The notes under the pieces: model-generated
The model's database searches: none
What the model saw: only the letters and a program-made list of their open reading frames with translations
What the model was told of the DNA's origin: nothing
NCBI RefSeq assembly: GCF_907165205.1
Contig: NC_058189.1
Span: forward strand, 19,280,001 to 19,344,000
DNA: 64,000 nucleotides
Origin: Coccinella septempunctata
Lineage: Eukaryota; Arthropoda; Insecta; Coleoptera; Coccinellidae
Direction of reading: 5' to 3'
In this document: positions 13,091 through 26,697 of the stretch, piece after piece
Layout: each line of letters starts with the position of its first letter
Numbering within the stretch: position 1 is the first letter of the stretch
Translations under genes and position numbers: made by a program

Positions 13091-16000
13091 AATCGTCTAT
13101 TTAGTGAGTCAACACAATAAGACACAATATTGATCAACCTCATATGGTGTATTCAAAAGCACTCACAACATTCTTATCAAAATATCAACACTACAAAATC
13201 GGTCTGAGCCAAACATCTGATGGACGATTTTTATTCAAACTAAGCCAATACGGTATGGAGATATCAACATACAGGTTCCAATTATTCAACGATTCGAGCA
13301 TTCTAAGAATCGAATAGTTCGAGGCGTTCGAATGAAAATCGTCTATTTAGTGAGTCAACACAATAAGACACAATATTGATCTACCTCATATGGTGTATTC
13401 AAAAGCACTCACAACATTCTCATCAAAATATCAACACTACAAAATCGGTCTGAGCCAAACATCTGATGGACGATTTTTATTCAAACTAAGCCAATACTGT
13501 ATGGAGATATCAACATACAGGTTCCAATTATTCAACGATTCGAGCATTCTAAGGATCGAAAATTTCGAGGCGTTTGAATGAAAATCGTCTATTTAGTGAG
13601 TCAACACAATTAGACGCAATATTGATCTACCTCATATGGTGTATTCAAAAGCACTCACAATATTCTCATCAAAATATCAGCACTTCAAAATCGGTCTGAG
13701 CCAAACATCTGATGGACGATTTTTATTCAAACTGAGCCAATACTGTATGGAGATATCAACATACAGGTTCCAATTATTCAACGATTCGAGCATTCTAAGA
13801 ATCGAATATTTCGAGGCGTTCGAATGAAAATCGTCTATTTAGTGAGTCAACACAATAAGACACAATATTGATCTACCTCATATGGTGTATTCAAAAGCAC
13901 TCACAACATTCTCATCAAAATATCAACACTACAAAATCGGTCTGAGCCAAACATCTGATGGACGATTTTTATTCAAACTGAGCCAATACTGTATGGAGAT
14001 ATCAACATACAGGTTCCAATTATTCAACGATTCGAGCATTCTAAGTATCGAAAATTTCGAGGCGTTTGAATGAAAATCGTCTATTTAGTGAGTCAACACA
14101 ATAAGACACAATATTGATCTACCTCATATGGTGTATTCAAAAGCACTCACAATATTCTCATCAAAATATCAGCACTACAAAATCGGTCTGAGCCAAACAT
14201 CTGATGGACGATTTTTATTCAAACTAAGCCGATACTGTATGGAGATATCAACATACAGGTTCCAATTATTCAACGATTCGAGCATTCTAAGAATCCAATA
14301 TTTCGAGGCGTTCGAATGAAAATCGTCTATTTAGTGAGTCAAAACAATAAGACACAATATTGATCAACCTCATATGGTGTATTCAAAAGCACTCACAACA
14401 TTCTCATCAAAATATCAACACTACAAAATCGGTCTGAGCCAAACATCTTATGAACGATTTTTATTCAAACTAAGCCTATACTGTATGGAGATATCAACAT
14501 ACAGGTTCCAATTATTCAACGATTCGAGCATTCTAAGAATCGCATATTTCGAGGCGTTCGAATGAAAATCGTCTATTTAGTGAGTCAACACAATAAGACA
14601 CAATATTGATCTACCTCATATGGTGTATTCAAAAGCACTCACAACATTCTTATCAAAATATCAACACTACAAAATCGAACTGAGCCAAACATCTGATGGA
14701 CGATTTTTATTCAAACTAAGCCAATACGGTATGGAGATATCAACATACAGGTTCCAATTATTCAACGATTCGAGCATTCTAAGAATCGAATAGTTCGAGG
14801 CGTTCGAATGAAAATCGTCTATTTAGTGAGTCAACACAATAAGACACAATATTGATCTACCTCATATGGTGTATTCAAAAGCACTCACAACATTCTCATC
14901 AAAATATCAACACTACAAAATCGGTCTGAGCCAAACATCTTATAAACGATTTTTATTCAAACTAAGCCAATACTGTATGGAGATATAAACGTACAGGTTC
15001 CAATTATTCAACGATTCGAGCATTCTAAGCATCGAAAATTTCGAGGCGTTTGAATGAAAATCGTCTATTTAGTGAGTCAACACAATAAGACACAATATTG
15101 ATCTACCTCATATGGTGTATTCAAAAGCACTCACAACATTCTCATCAAAATATCAACACTACAAAATCGGTCTGAGCCAAACATCTGATGGACGATTTTT
15201 ATTCAAACTAAGCCAATACGGTATGGAGATATCAACATACAGGTTCCAATTATTCAACGATTCGAGCATTCTAAGGATCGAAAATTTCGAGGCGTTTGAA
15301 TGAAAATCCTCTATTTAGTGAGTCAACACAATAAGACACAATATTGATCTACCTCATATGGTGACTTCAAAAGCACTCACAACATTCTCATCAAAATATC
15401 AACACTACAAAATCGGTCTGAGCCAAACATCTGATGGACGATTTTTATTCAAACTAAGCCAATACTGTATGGAGATATCAACATACAGGTTCCAATTATT
15501 CAATGATTCGAGCATTCTAAGAATCGAATATTTCGAGGCGTTCGAATGAAAATCGTCTATTTAGTGAGTCAACACAATAAGACACAATATTGATCAACCT
15601 CATATGGTGTATTCAAAAGCACTCACAACATTCTCATCAAAATATCAACACTACAAAATCGGTCTGAGCCAAACATCTTATGAACGATTTTTATTCAAAC
15701 TAAGCCTATACTGTATGGAGATATAAACGTACAGGTTCCAATTATTCAACGATTCAAGCATTCTAAGAATCGAATATTTCGAGGCGTTCGAATGAAAATC
15801 GTCTATTTAGTGAGTCAACACAATAAGGCACAATATTGATCTACCTCATATGGTGTATTCAAAAGCACTCACAATATTCTCATCAAAATATCAGCACTAC
15901 AAAATCGGTCTGAGCCAAACATCTGATGGACGATTTTTATTCAAACTAAGCCGATACTGTATGGAGATATCAACATACAGGTTCCAATTATTCAACGATT

Positions 16001-16554
16001 CGAGCATTCTAAGCATCGAAAATTTCGAGGCGTTCGAATGAAAATCGTCTATTTAGTTAGTCAACACAATAAGACACAATATTGATCTACCTCATATGGT
16101 GTATTCAAAAGCACTCACAACATTCTCATCAAAATATCAACACTACAAAATCGGTCTGAGCCAAACATCTGATGGACGATTTTTATTCAAACTAAGCCAA
16201 TACGGTATGGAGATATCAACATACAGGTTCCAATTATTCAACGATTCGAGCATTCTAAGGATCGAAAATTTCGAGGCGTTTGAATGAAAATCATCTATTT
16301 AGTGAGTCAACACAATAAGACACAATATTGATCTACCTCATATGGTGACTTCAAAAGCACTCACAACATTCTCATCAAAATATCAACACTACAAAATCGG
16401 TCTGAGCCAAACATCTGATGGACGATTTTTATTCAAACTAAGCCGATACTGTATGGAGATATCAACATACAGGTTCCAATTATTCAACGATTCGAACATT
16501 CTAAGGATCGAAAATTTCGAGGCGTTTGAATGAAAATCGTCTATTTAGTGAGTC
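7186..16554 (+). repeat. Second higher-order satellite duplication, offset 7604 bp (31 monomers)
   Basis: The stretch 7186-8950 matches 14790-16554. Diagnostic shared changes are the TAG in GAATAGTTCGAGG at the left end (7186 and about 14788), the spacer variant TTTAGTTAGTCAAC (8450 and 16054) and the variant AATCATCTATTTAG (8686 and 16289). 7604 equals 31 x 246 minus 22, the same net length change contributed by one short monomer and the 34-bp duplication. Part of this block is also in the 4898-bp duplication, so block 1 grew by overlapping multi-monomer duplications. Confidence 0.82.
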
Positions 16555-17200
16555 AACACAATTAGACGCAATATTGATCTACCTCATATGGTGTATTCAA
16601 AAGCACTCACAATATTCTCATCAAAATATCAACACTACAAAATCGGTCTGAGCCGAGCATGTGATGGACGATTTTTATTCAAACTAAGCCAATACTGTAT
16701 GGAGATATCAACATACAGGTTCCAATTATTCAACGATTCGAGCATTCTAAGAATCCAATATTTCGAGGAGTTCGAATGAAAATCGTCTATTTAGTGAGTC
16801 AACACTATAAGGCACAATATTGATCTACCTCATATGGTGTATTCAAAAGCACTCACAATATTCTCATCAAAATATCAGCACTACAAAATCGGTCTGAGCC
16901 AAACATCTGATGGACGATTTTTATTCAAACTAAGTCAATACTGTATGGAGATATCAACATACAGGTTCCAATTATTCAACGATTCGAGCATTCTAAGAAT
17001 CGCATATTTCGAGGCGTTCGAATGAAAATCGTCTATTTAGTGAGTCAACACTATAAGGCACAATATTGATCTACCTCATATGGTGTATTCAAAAGCACTC
17101 ACAATATTCTCATCAAAATATCAACACTACAAAATCGGTCTGAGCCGAGCATGTGATGGACGATTTTTATTCAAACTAAGCCAATACTGTATGGAGATAT

Positions 17201-18782
17201 CCCAGTCAACCAGAAATGTAACAGTAAGTCGCAGGGAGTACCCAAAAATATCGCATTGAAGCGCTTCTTTGAGAAGTTTCATGGATGTACTTAAGATTTC
17301 ACATTGTGGACATTAACGTCCGCATATTGTTAACTTTGCGAATTCCTCAACTTTAGATCCCTAGTGGTTGCATGTAACATCATATCGAGATGTTCCGATG
17401 AAGTGAACATAGCTACTATTATGCGACTTCTCTCTGTTGATATTTTTGAAATATTGAATCTGTGATATTTTTAGAACATGAAATGATGTGTTGTGAATAA
17501 ATTTCGATGAACTCTACCCAGCGACTTCTTTAAGAAAAACTTTCAGTAACTGTCTGAAATGTTCTATTTATCAGCACGTGGTCTCGAGGTTAACTCATAA
17601 CCTAAATCCCGCTATGCTAAACGTGGTGTGACGGGTTTCGTTCTGTGACTGCGTTGTGTTGAGAGAATGAACAAACAAAATCTTTATGAATGAATTTTTA
17701 GAATAATTTTTTTAACCGAGCTGTTCTATTATTAAATTTCGTTTTAGTTAAGTGTTACTTGACGTTGATTGATTAATTAACGTGCAGTAAAAGGTGAGTA
17801 GTTATATAACCTATTGAAATAATGACTACATCATGATCACTTCTTGGCCCTCTCATCCTCCCCATTTTTGCACCTTTGTAACGTTCAACTTTCAACATAC
17901 CTCATATGAATTTAGGTGATAAGTAACATTCACAACCTTCAAAATCAAACTTGGAATTGATTTGAATCATCGAGAGAACTCCAAATTATTATTTTAGATA
18001 CTGTGCTGGAAAAAATCACCTTCTACTGTTGTTAGATTTTTCATGACACTCAATTTATTACTATCAATACAGCTCTGATTTTTTCTTCTTCAGCTGGACC
18101 ATGCCGTTCCTGAAGTGGAATGAAGATTTATAACAAGATATATGTTCTTTATTTTATATATTTGGATTTGTATGAAACATATTAATCTTGAATAAAAAGA
18201 TATCAGTAATTCATATAGTTGTTCAATTTCCCTTTTGAGGATGAGAGCAGAATGCGAAATATATGTAGGTAAGAGTAAAGAGTAAACACAGGGTACAAAT
18301 GAGGCGTTCAGAGCTGAAGAGGCCCAAGCTACATTTTTTCTGAAATTGAGTTTACGAGTATATAAAATTTTGATTCATTTTCAGGCAGTTCATACTGTTA
18401 ATTCAATCTCAGAAAAATTGTAGCTTGGGTCACTTTTCCTCGGAACGCCTCGAATATAGAGTGCGAATTGATTGCCACGATGGTAATTATCAAATTGAAC
18501 ATGAATATAACTTCAATAGAGGATATACTTTGGTAGTTTATTCTGTCAAAATAATCGTTCCAAAAACCTCCAAAATGAGAAGTCGCAAAGTTGCTGTCTA
18601 GGGTGCTTTTTTTACACCTACTATGTGATGTACTGGGTAATTACCCGCGATATGCGATGTTGCGGACATTAAGTACTCTCCAGTAAGTACTGGTGGCCTT
18701 TTTTTAAATCAACATTGTGAAGTCGCATATCCACAGTGGTAATTCCCAACAACTTCCCTGTGACTGAAACTGGTTGACTGGG
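17201..18782. mobile_element. Non-coding DNA element with 13-bp TIRs (CCCAGTCAACCAG)
   Basis: A 1582-bp non-satellite insert. It begins CCCAGTCAACCAG and ends with the inverted form of the same 13 bases at 18770-18782. The interrupted monomer continues exactly: ATGGAGATAT on the left and ATCAACATAC on the right, implying at most a 2-bp AT target duplication. Weaker inverted similarity follows inside the ends, and CCGCATAT-like words appear near both. No frame of useful length or transposase similarity is seen, so it looks like a non-autonomous DNA transposon. The superfamily is unassigned: the short AT duplication does not fit the 8-bp (P, hAT) or TTAA (piggyBac) classes. Confidence 0.8.
18301..18451. 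repeat. Imperfect palindrome inside the TIR element
   Basis: Two arms of about 45-50 bp face each other around a roughly 50-bp loop. The left arm starts GAGGCGTTC and includes GGCCCAAGCTACATTTTTTC; the right arm includes GAAAAATTGTAGCTTGGGTC and ends GAACGCCTC. A transcript could fold into a long hairpin. It may be a smaller palindromic element nested in the larger one. Confidence 0.7.
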
Positions 18783-21700
18783 ATCAACATACAGGTTCCA
18801 ATTATTCAACGACTCGAGCATTCTAAGAATCCAATATTTCGAGGAGTTCGAATGAAAATCGTCTATTAAGTGAGTCAACACTATAAGGCACAATATTGAT
18901 CTACCTCATATGGTGTATTCAAAAGCACTCACAACATTCTTATCAAAATATCAACACTACAAAATCGGTCTGAGCCAAACATCTGATGGACGATTTTTAT
19001 TCAAACTGAGCCAATACTGTATGGAGATATCAACATACAGGTTCCAATTATTCAACGATTCGAGCATTCTGAGGATCGAAAATTTCGAGGCGTTTGAATG
19101 AAAATCGTCTATTTAGTGAGTCAACACAATAAGACACAATATTGATCTACCTTATATGGTGTATTCAAAAGCACTCACAACATTCTCGTCAAAATATCAA
19201 CACTACATAATCGGTCTGAGCCAAACATCTGATGGACGATTTTTATTCAAACTAAGCCAATACTGTATGGAGATATCAACATACAGGTTCCAATTATTCA
19301 ACGATTCGAGCATTCTGAGGATCGAAAATTTCGAGGCGTTTGAATGAAAATCGTCTATTTAGTGAGTCAACACAATAAGACACAATATTGATCTACCTTA
19401 TATGGTGTATTCAAAAGCACTCACAACATTCTCGTCAAAATATCAACACTACAAAATCGGTCTGAGCCAAACATCTGATGGACGATTTTTATTCAAACTA
19501 AGCCAATACTGTATGGAGATATCAACATACAGGTTCCAATTATTCAACGATTCGAGCATTCTGAGGATCGAAAATTTCGAGGCGTTCGAATGAAAATCGT
19601 CTATTTAGTGAGTCAACACAATGAGACACAATATTGATCTACCTTATATGGTGTATTCAAAAGCACTCACAACATTCTCGTCAAAATATCAACACTACAT
19701 AATCGGTCTGAGCCAAACATCTGATGGACGATTTTTATTCAAACTAAGCCAATACTGTATGGAGATATCAACATACAGGTTCTAATTATTCAACGATTCG
19801 AGCATTCTGAGGATCGAAAATTTCGAGGCGTTTGAATGAAAATCGTCTATTTAGTGAGTCAACACAATAAGACACAATATTGATCCACCTTATATGGTGT
19901 ATTCAAAAGCACTCACAACATTCTCGTCAAAATATCAACACTACATAATCAGTCTGAGCCGAACATCTGATGGACGATTTTTATTCAAACTAAGCCAATA
20001 CTGTATGGAGATATCAACATACAGGTTCCAATTATTCAACGATTCGAGCATTCTGAGGATCGAAAATTTCGAGGCGTTTGAATGAAAATCGTCTATTTAG
20101 TGAGTCAACACAATAAGACACAATATTGATCTACCTTATATGGTGTATTCAAAAGTACTCACAACATTCTCGTCAAAATATCAACACTACATAATCGGTC
20201 TGAGCCGAACATCTGATGGACGATTTTTATTCAAACTAAGCCAATACTGTATGGAGATATCAACATACAGGTTCCAATTATTCAACGATTCGAGCATTCT
20301 GAGGATCGAAAATTTCGAGGCGTTTGAATGAAAATCGTCTATTTAGTGAGTCAACACAATAAGACACAATATTCATCTACCTTATATGGTGTATTCAAAA
20401 GCACTCACAACATTCTCGTCAAAATATCAACACTACATAATCGGTCTGAGCCGAACATCTGATGGACGATTTTTATTCAAACTAAGCCAATACTGTATGG
20501 AGATATCAACATACAGGTTCCAATTATTCAACGATTCGAGCATTCTGAGGATCGAAAATTTCGAGGCGTTTGAATGAAAATCGTCTATTTAGTGAGTCAA
20601 CACAATAAGACACAATATTGATCTACCTCATATGGTGTATTCAAAAGCACTCACAACATTCTCGTCAAAATATCAACACTACAAAATCGGTCTGAGCCAA
20701 ACATCTGATGGACGATTTTTATTCAAACTAAGCCAATACTGTATGGAGATATCAACATACAGGTTCCAATTATTCAACGATTCGAGCATTCTAAGGATCG
20801 AAAATTTCGAGGCGTTTGAATAAAAATCGTCTATTTAGTGAGTCAACACAATAAGACACAATATTGATCTACCTTATATGGTGTATTCAAAAGCACTCAC
20901 AACATTCTCGTCAAAATATCAACACTACATAATCGGTCTGAGCCAAACATCTGATGGACGATTTTTATTCAAACTAAGCCAATACTGTATGGAGATATCA
21001 ACATACAGGTTCCAATTATTCAACGATTCGAGCATTCTGAGGATCGAAAATTTCGAGGCGTTCGAATGAAAATCGTCTATTTAGTGAGTCAACACAATAA
21101 GACACAATATTGATCTACCTCATATGGTGTATTCAAAAGCACTCACAACATTCTCGTCAAAATATCAACACTACAAAATCGGTCTGAGCCAAACATCTGA
21201 TGGACGATTTTTATTCAAACTAAGCCAATACTGTATGGAGATATCAACATACAGGTTCCAATTATTCAACGATTCGAGCATTCTGAGGATCGAAAATTTC
21301 GAGGCGTTTGAATGAAAATCGTCTATTTAGTGAGTCAACACAATAAGACACAATATTGATCTACCTCATATGGTGTTTTCGAAAGCACTCACAACATTCT
21401 CATCAAAATATCAACACTACAAAATCGGTCTGAGCCAAACATCTGATGGACGATTTTTATTCAAACTAAGCCAATACTGTATGGAGATATCAACATACAG
21501 GTTCCAATTATTCAACGATTTGAGCATTCTGAGGATCGAAAATTTCGAGGCGTTTGAATGAAAATCGTCTATTTAGTGAGTCAACACAATAAGACACAAT
21601 ATTGATCTACCTCATATGGTGTCTTCAAAAGCACTCACAACACTCTCATCAAAATATCAGCACTACAAAATCGGTCTGAGCCAAACATCTGATGGACGAT

Positions 21701-24367
21701 TTTTATTCAAACTAAGCCAATACTGTATGGAGATATCAACATACAGGTTCCAATTATTCAACGATTCGAGCATTCTGAGGATCGAAAATTTCGAGGCGTT
21801 TGAATGAAAATCGTCTATTTAGTGAGTCAACACAATAAGACACAATATTGATCTACCTTATATGGTGTATTCAAAAGCACTCACAACATTCTCGTCAAAA
21901 TATCAACACTACAAAATCGGTCTGAGCCAAACATCTGATGGACGATTTTTATTCAAACTAAGCCAATACTGTATGGAGATATCAACATACAGGTTCCAAT
22001 TATTCAACGATTCGAGCATTCTGAGGATCGAAAATTTCGAGGCGTTTGAATGAAAATCGTCTATTTAGTGAGTCAACACAATAAGATACAATATTGATCT
22101 ACCTCATATGGTGTCTTCAAAAGCACTCACAACACTCTCATCAAAATATCAGCACTACAAAATCGGTCTGAGCCAAACATCTGATGGACGATTTTTATTC
22201 AAACTAAGCCAATACTGTATGGAGATATCAACATACAGGTTCCAATTATTCAACGATTCGAGCATTCTGAGGATCGAAAATTTCGAGGCGTTTGAATGAA
22301 AATCGTCTATTTAGTGAGTCAACACAATAAGACACAATATTGATCTACCTTATATGGTGTATTCAAAAGCACTCACAACATTCTCGTCAAAATATCAACA
22401 CTACATAATCGGTCTGAGCCAAACATCTGATGGACGATTTTTATTCAAACTAAGCCAATACTGTATGGAGATATCAACATACAGGTTCCAATTATTCAAC
22501 GATTCGAGCATTCTGAGGATCGAAAATTTCGAGGCGTTTGAATGAAAATCGTCTATTTAGTGAGTCAACACAATAAGACACAATATTGATCTACCTCATA
22601 TGGTGTCTTCAAAAGCACTCACAACACTCTCATCAAAATATCAGCACTACAAAATCGGTCTGAGCCAAACATCTGATGGACGATTTTTATTCAAACTAAG
22701 CCAATACTGTATGGAGATATCAACATACAGGTTCCAATTATTCAACGATTCGAGCATTCTGAGGATCGAAAATTTCGAGGCGTTCGAATGAAAATCGTCT
22801 ATTTAGTGAGTCAACACAATAAGACACAATATTGATCTACCTCATATGGTGTCTTCAAAAGCACTCACAACACTCTCATCAAAATATCAGCACTACAAAA
22901 TCGGTCTGAGCCAAACATCTGATGGACGATTTTTATTCAAACTAAGCCAATACTGTATGGAGATATCAACATACAGGTTCCAATTATTCAACGATTCGAG
23001 CATTCTGAGGATCGAAAATTTCGAGGCGTTTGAATGAAAATCGTCTATTTAGTGAGTCAACACAATAAGACACAATATTGATCTACCTCATATGGTGTCT
23101 TCAAAAGCACTCACAACACTCTCATCAAAATATCAGCACTACAAAATCGGTCTGAGCCAAACATCTGATGGACGATTTTTATTCAAACTAAGCCAATACT
23201 GTATGGAGATATCAACATACAGGTTCCAATTATTCAACGATTCGAGCATTCTGAGGATCGAAAATTTCGAGGCGTTTGAATGAAAATCGTCTATTTAGTG
23301 AGTCAACACAATAAGACACAATATTGATCTACCTTATATGGTGTATTCAAAAGCACTCACAACATTCTCGTCAAAATATCAACACTACAAAATCGGTCTG
23401 AGCCAAACATCTGATGGACGATTTTTATTCAAACTAAGCCAATACTGTATGGAGATATCAACATACAGGTTCCAATTATTCAACGATTCGAGCATTCTGA
23501 GGATCGAAAATTTCGAGGCGTTTGAATGAAAATCGTCTATTTAGTGAGTCAACACAATAAGACACAATATTGATCTACCTCATATGGTGTCTTCAAAAGC
23601 ACTCACAACACTCTCATCAAAATATCAGCACTACAAAATCGGTCTGAGCCAAACATCTGATGGACGATTTTTATTCAAACTAAGCCAATACTGTATGGAG
23701 ATATCAACATACAGGTTCCAATTATTCAACGATTCGAGCATTCTGAGGATCGAAAATTTCGAGGCGTTTGAATGAAAATCGTCTATTTAGTGAGTCAACA
23801 CAATAAGACACAATATTGATCTACCTTATATGGTGTATTCAAAAGCACTCACAACATTCTCGTCAAAATATCAACACTACATAATCGGTCTGAGCCAAAC
23901 ATCTGATGGACGATTTTTATTCAAACTAAGCCAATACTGTATGGAGATATCAACATACAGGTTCCAATTATTCAACGATTCGAGCATTCTGAGGATCGAA
24001 AATTTCGAGGCGTTTGAATGAAAATCGTCTATTTAGTGAGTCAACACAATAAGACACAATATTGATCTACCTTATATGGTGTATTCAAAAGCACTCACAA
24101 CATTCTCGTCAAAATATCAACACTACAAAATCGGTCTGAGCCAAACATCTGATGGACGATTTTTATTCAAACTAAGCCAATACTGTATGGAGATATCAAC
24201 ATACAGGTTCCAATTATTCAACGATTCGAGCATTCTGAGGATCGAAAATTTCGAGGCGTTTGAATGAAAATCGTCTATTTAGTGAGTCAACACAATAAGA
24301 CACAATATTGATCTACCTCATATGGTGTCTTCAAAAGCACTCACAACACTCTCATCAAAATATCAGC
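18783..24367 (+). repeat. 246-bp satellite array, block 2 (about 23 monomers)
   Basis: The same monomer in the same orientation, but dominated by a different sequence type: CTCGTC instead of CTCATC, CTGAGG instead of CTAAGG, and an ACCTTATATGG junction in many units. Monomers with GTCTTC (MVSS type) alternate with GTATTC (MVYS type). Units are more alike than in block 1, suggesting recent local homogenisation. The block ends inside a monomer at TATCAGC, where the Gypsy-type element is inserted; its last four bases CAGC are one copy of the TSD. Confidence 0.97.
24364..24367. other. Left target-site duplication CAGC of Gypsy-type element
   Basis: CAGC precedes the TG that opens the 5' LTR and recurs at 30314-30317 after the CA that closes the 3' LTR. 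The uninterrupted monomer reads AATATCAGCACTAC, so the four bases are duplicated once. Confidence 0.92.
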
Positions 24368-25662
24368 TGTAATGAACCCCAGTTTTCTGAGGATAATTGG
24401 AGTTCATCTTAGTGCATTTTTTCGTTTTAAATTTCCGTCTTTGAAAATATTTTAATTCTCGAATATTCCGTACGTTCATTCCGACAGGCAGAGTAAATGT
24501 AAAAAACCGCTTATCTGTATTTCACGTTGTTTTTCTTACATGCCGCTGAAGATTTCGACGTTTTTCATCTGTTGATATGCGATAAACCGGAGCTGACGAC
24601 GTTTTTCAGTCTTGTCGTATTCTGGAATTTTCAGATTTTTACCGTGAGAGGGGATATGCCTATAAAAGCAAATTTTCCCCCCGCGACGGTCACTTTTCGA
24701 CTTTTCGACCGTTACTTCAGTTCGTCGGCTCACTTTTGAATTTTACTTCAGTGCTTTCCTTTCGCTTGAGTATTATTTCGCTTTCTAACGTGGTTTCTAA
24801 CTTCTAGTATAAATTCAGTTGATTTTCCGTAGTACTTTCGCCGTTGAGAATAATCATTTTGTGTTATTTGCATCAGTGCTTAGAATTAATTTTTTTTAGT
24901 TTTTCTTTTTTTAAATCCTTTGAGTTTCGAGTGCTTGAAACAAAGGAGGTAGGTCCCCGTCTGTACCGTTCAGTTTCTTTGTTAGACCTACGCCGTTACT
25001 TCTTTAACTTTGACACTGCTGTACTGTATCGTTTCCTGTTGTATTTTATCGTTCTTTACCCTGTTTCGCGAGTCTGACTTTTCCCTTCGCTATCAGTCAT
25101 GGCGTGTTAACCCTTGGGGTACTGAAGGGAAAGTTCCGTCAACCCCCTGTCCGCGTCATAAGTGTTAAATCCGAAATCTCTTCTTTTCTGTCAGTCATGG
25201 CGTGTTAACCCTTGGGGCAGAGAATAAAAGTCTCGAACAGATCCGCCCTTATTGTGTTTCATTCCCGGAGAGATACAACTACACACCGATACCGTATAGC
25301 AAGTCCTTAGCATTCGTCAGTTCTGGTTGGCGCATTTTTATTGAACCGTTAATTTTTCACTACACCCGGTATAAATTTCATAAAGTGCTCGTGACCGGAT
25401 AAGATTTCCCGAATGTATTTTCACTGATAGAATCACTCATATTTTATATCACACATATCTCCCTTTGACATGTGATTAGTTTCCGAAGTTGTGAATAAAC
25501 GTTTACATAGTTCGATTTTGACTTCTTCGTTGTCGCTACTACCCTAGACAACACCGAGCTCTGTCTCTGGCTAGCAGCTACCCTGGTAGGTTTGCTATTC
25601 TTCCTATTGAAAAGAATAGCTGGCGCTCGAGATTAAGGCTTCTCCGAGAAACGCACGTTACA
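24368..25662 (+). repeat. 5' LTR of Gypsy-type element
   Basis: 1295 bp from TGTAATGAACC to GTTACA. A TATA box candidate, CCTATAAAAGC, lies at about 24659-24669. Two copies of the 99-bp unit beginning CAGTCATGGCGTGTTAACCC start at 25094 and 25193. Frames inside the LTR on both strands appear identically in the 3' LTR and are not genes. Confidence 0.93.
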
Positions 25663-25666
25663 AAAA

Positions 25667-25684
25667 TGGCGCCCGAGCAGGGAC
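25667..25684 (+). promoter_or_regulatory. Primer-binding site, tRNA-Lys-like
   Basis: TGGCGCCCGAGCAGGGAC begins four bases after the 5' LTR. From general knowledge it differs at one base from the tRNA-Lys3 primer site used by lentiviruses, so a lysine tRNA is the likely primer. The primer is inferred from the sequence alone. Confidence 0.75.
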
Positions 25685-26697
25685 AGTGCAAAATCCGGTA
25701 GGAGACAACAGAGGTGGGAAACATTGACCGGACAGTGAGTGAATTCCCGAAACAGTGAGTAAAACCTAAGAACAGTGAGTAACTATTTCTTGAACCGCGA
25801 ACTGTGAAAAATAGACTTGATCTGTGTTTTATTACCTGCCACCCTGTATTGAACTGTTCTACTGTGAATTGAATTGGACTATATTCTGAAAATTTTCCTA
25901 TTGTTGAAACCTATTGGAGATTATTTAATTATTCCTTTTGCCGATTACTTATATTGAGTTGTTGAAAACTGAACTGTTGTTGCGCCTTAATATCAGTGTA
26001 AATTATTTCCGATTTCTTATATTATTTCTGATTTATTGAATTGGACTGTTTTAATTTCGTATTGAAGGTGAGTGAATTTCCGAACATTGAAAATTTATTC
26101 TCGCAATGGGAAAAATTTAATAGGTTTTATTCACCTATCAGTTTAATGCCCTGTTGATAACTTGTTTACCTGCAATTATTTTCTTTTGACTTGTACTGTT
26201 GAAACTTGCCAGTTATTTCTGATTTTTCTGAAGGCTGAAATTCGATTGTTGCTATTTATTTTCTGGATATTGAACTTGAAAAACTGTTTGGAATTTGACC
26301 TGTGCGTTCTGGTGCGGTTCGAATTTCGGGACATTTTCCGGACTATACGAAACAGCTTGCGAGTGTGTGCGGTATTTCGCGGATATTTTCGGACTTTAGT
26401 GGGACTGATTGAGATTTTTTTTCGAGTAACGTCGGACTTGTAAAATTTTTAGTGTGATACATCGGGACTTAGATTATTTTAGTGCGCCGGGACTTGAACT
26501 TAGACTTTTTTCTGATTCGCCGGGACTTAGACTTTAAAATTTTTTTTGGGGTTACACCGATGCCCACTTCGAACTTAAGTGAGTAGGTTGGCTGACGATT
26601 AACTCACCGGGTTGGACTTAGAACTTAAACAGATTGTGAAAGACATACCGAGTGTGAAAGATTGGTGCGTTCTGAATCGGACTTAGTTGAAAATAAT

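Larger units (their letters stand above)
3194..17200 (+). repeat. 246-bp satellite array, block 1 (about 57 monomers)
   Basis: Head-to-tail tandem repeats with a 246-bp period; ATATGGTG starts recur at 5350, 5596, 5842, 6088 and so on. Numbered from ATG, the monomer carries a 63-codon frame at 1-192, inverted repeat arms at 80-97 and 183-200, and TGAGTCA at 206-212. Length variants include a 190-bp monomer lacking about 61 bp (near 4422, 7072 and 11970) and a 34-bp internal duplication near 10320. Named sequence types recur in order and build higher-order duplications, listed separately. The left end is abrupt: the first monomer, at 3194, follows non-satellite DNA. The right end is interrupted within a monomer after ATGGAGATAT by the TIR element, and the rest of that monomer resumes at 18783. 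Confidence 0.97.

Noticed and set aside
3194..17200. CRISPR array
   Set aside because: The repeat unit is 246 bp with no unique spacers, the DNA is eukaryotic, and no cas genes are present.
18669..18893. 74-codon minus-strand frame
   Set aside because: It crosses the junction of the TIR element and the satellite, so it is accidental.
24527..25402. Short frames in the Gypsy LTR on both strands
   Set aside because: They lie inside the LTR and are repeated in the 3' LTR; no protein similarity recognised.
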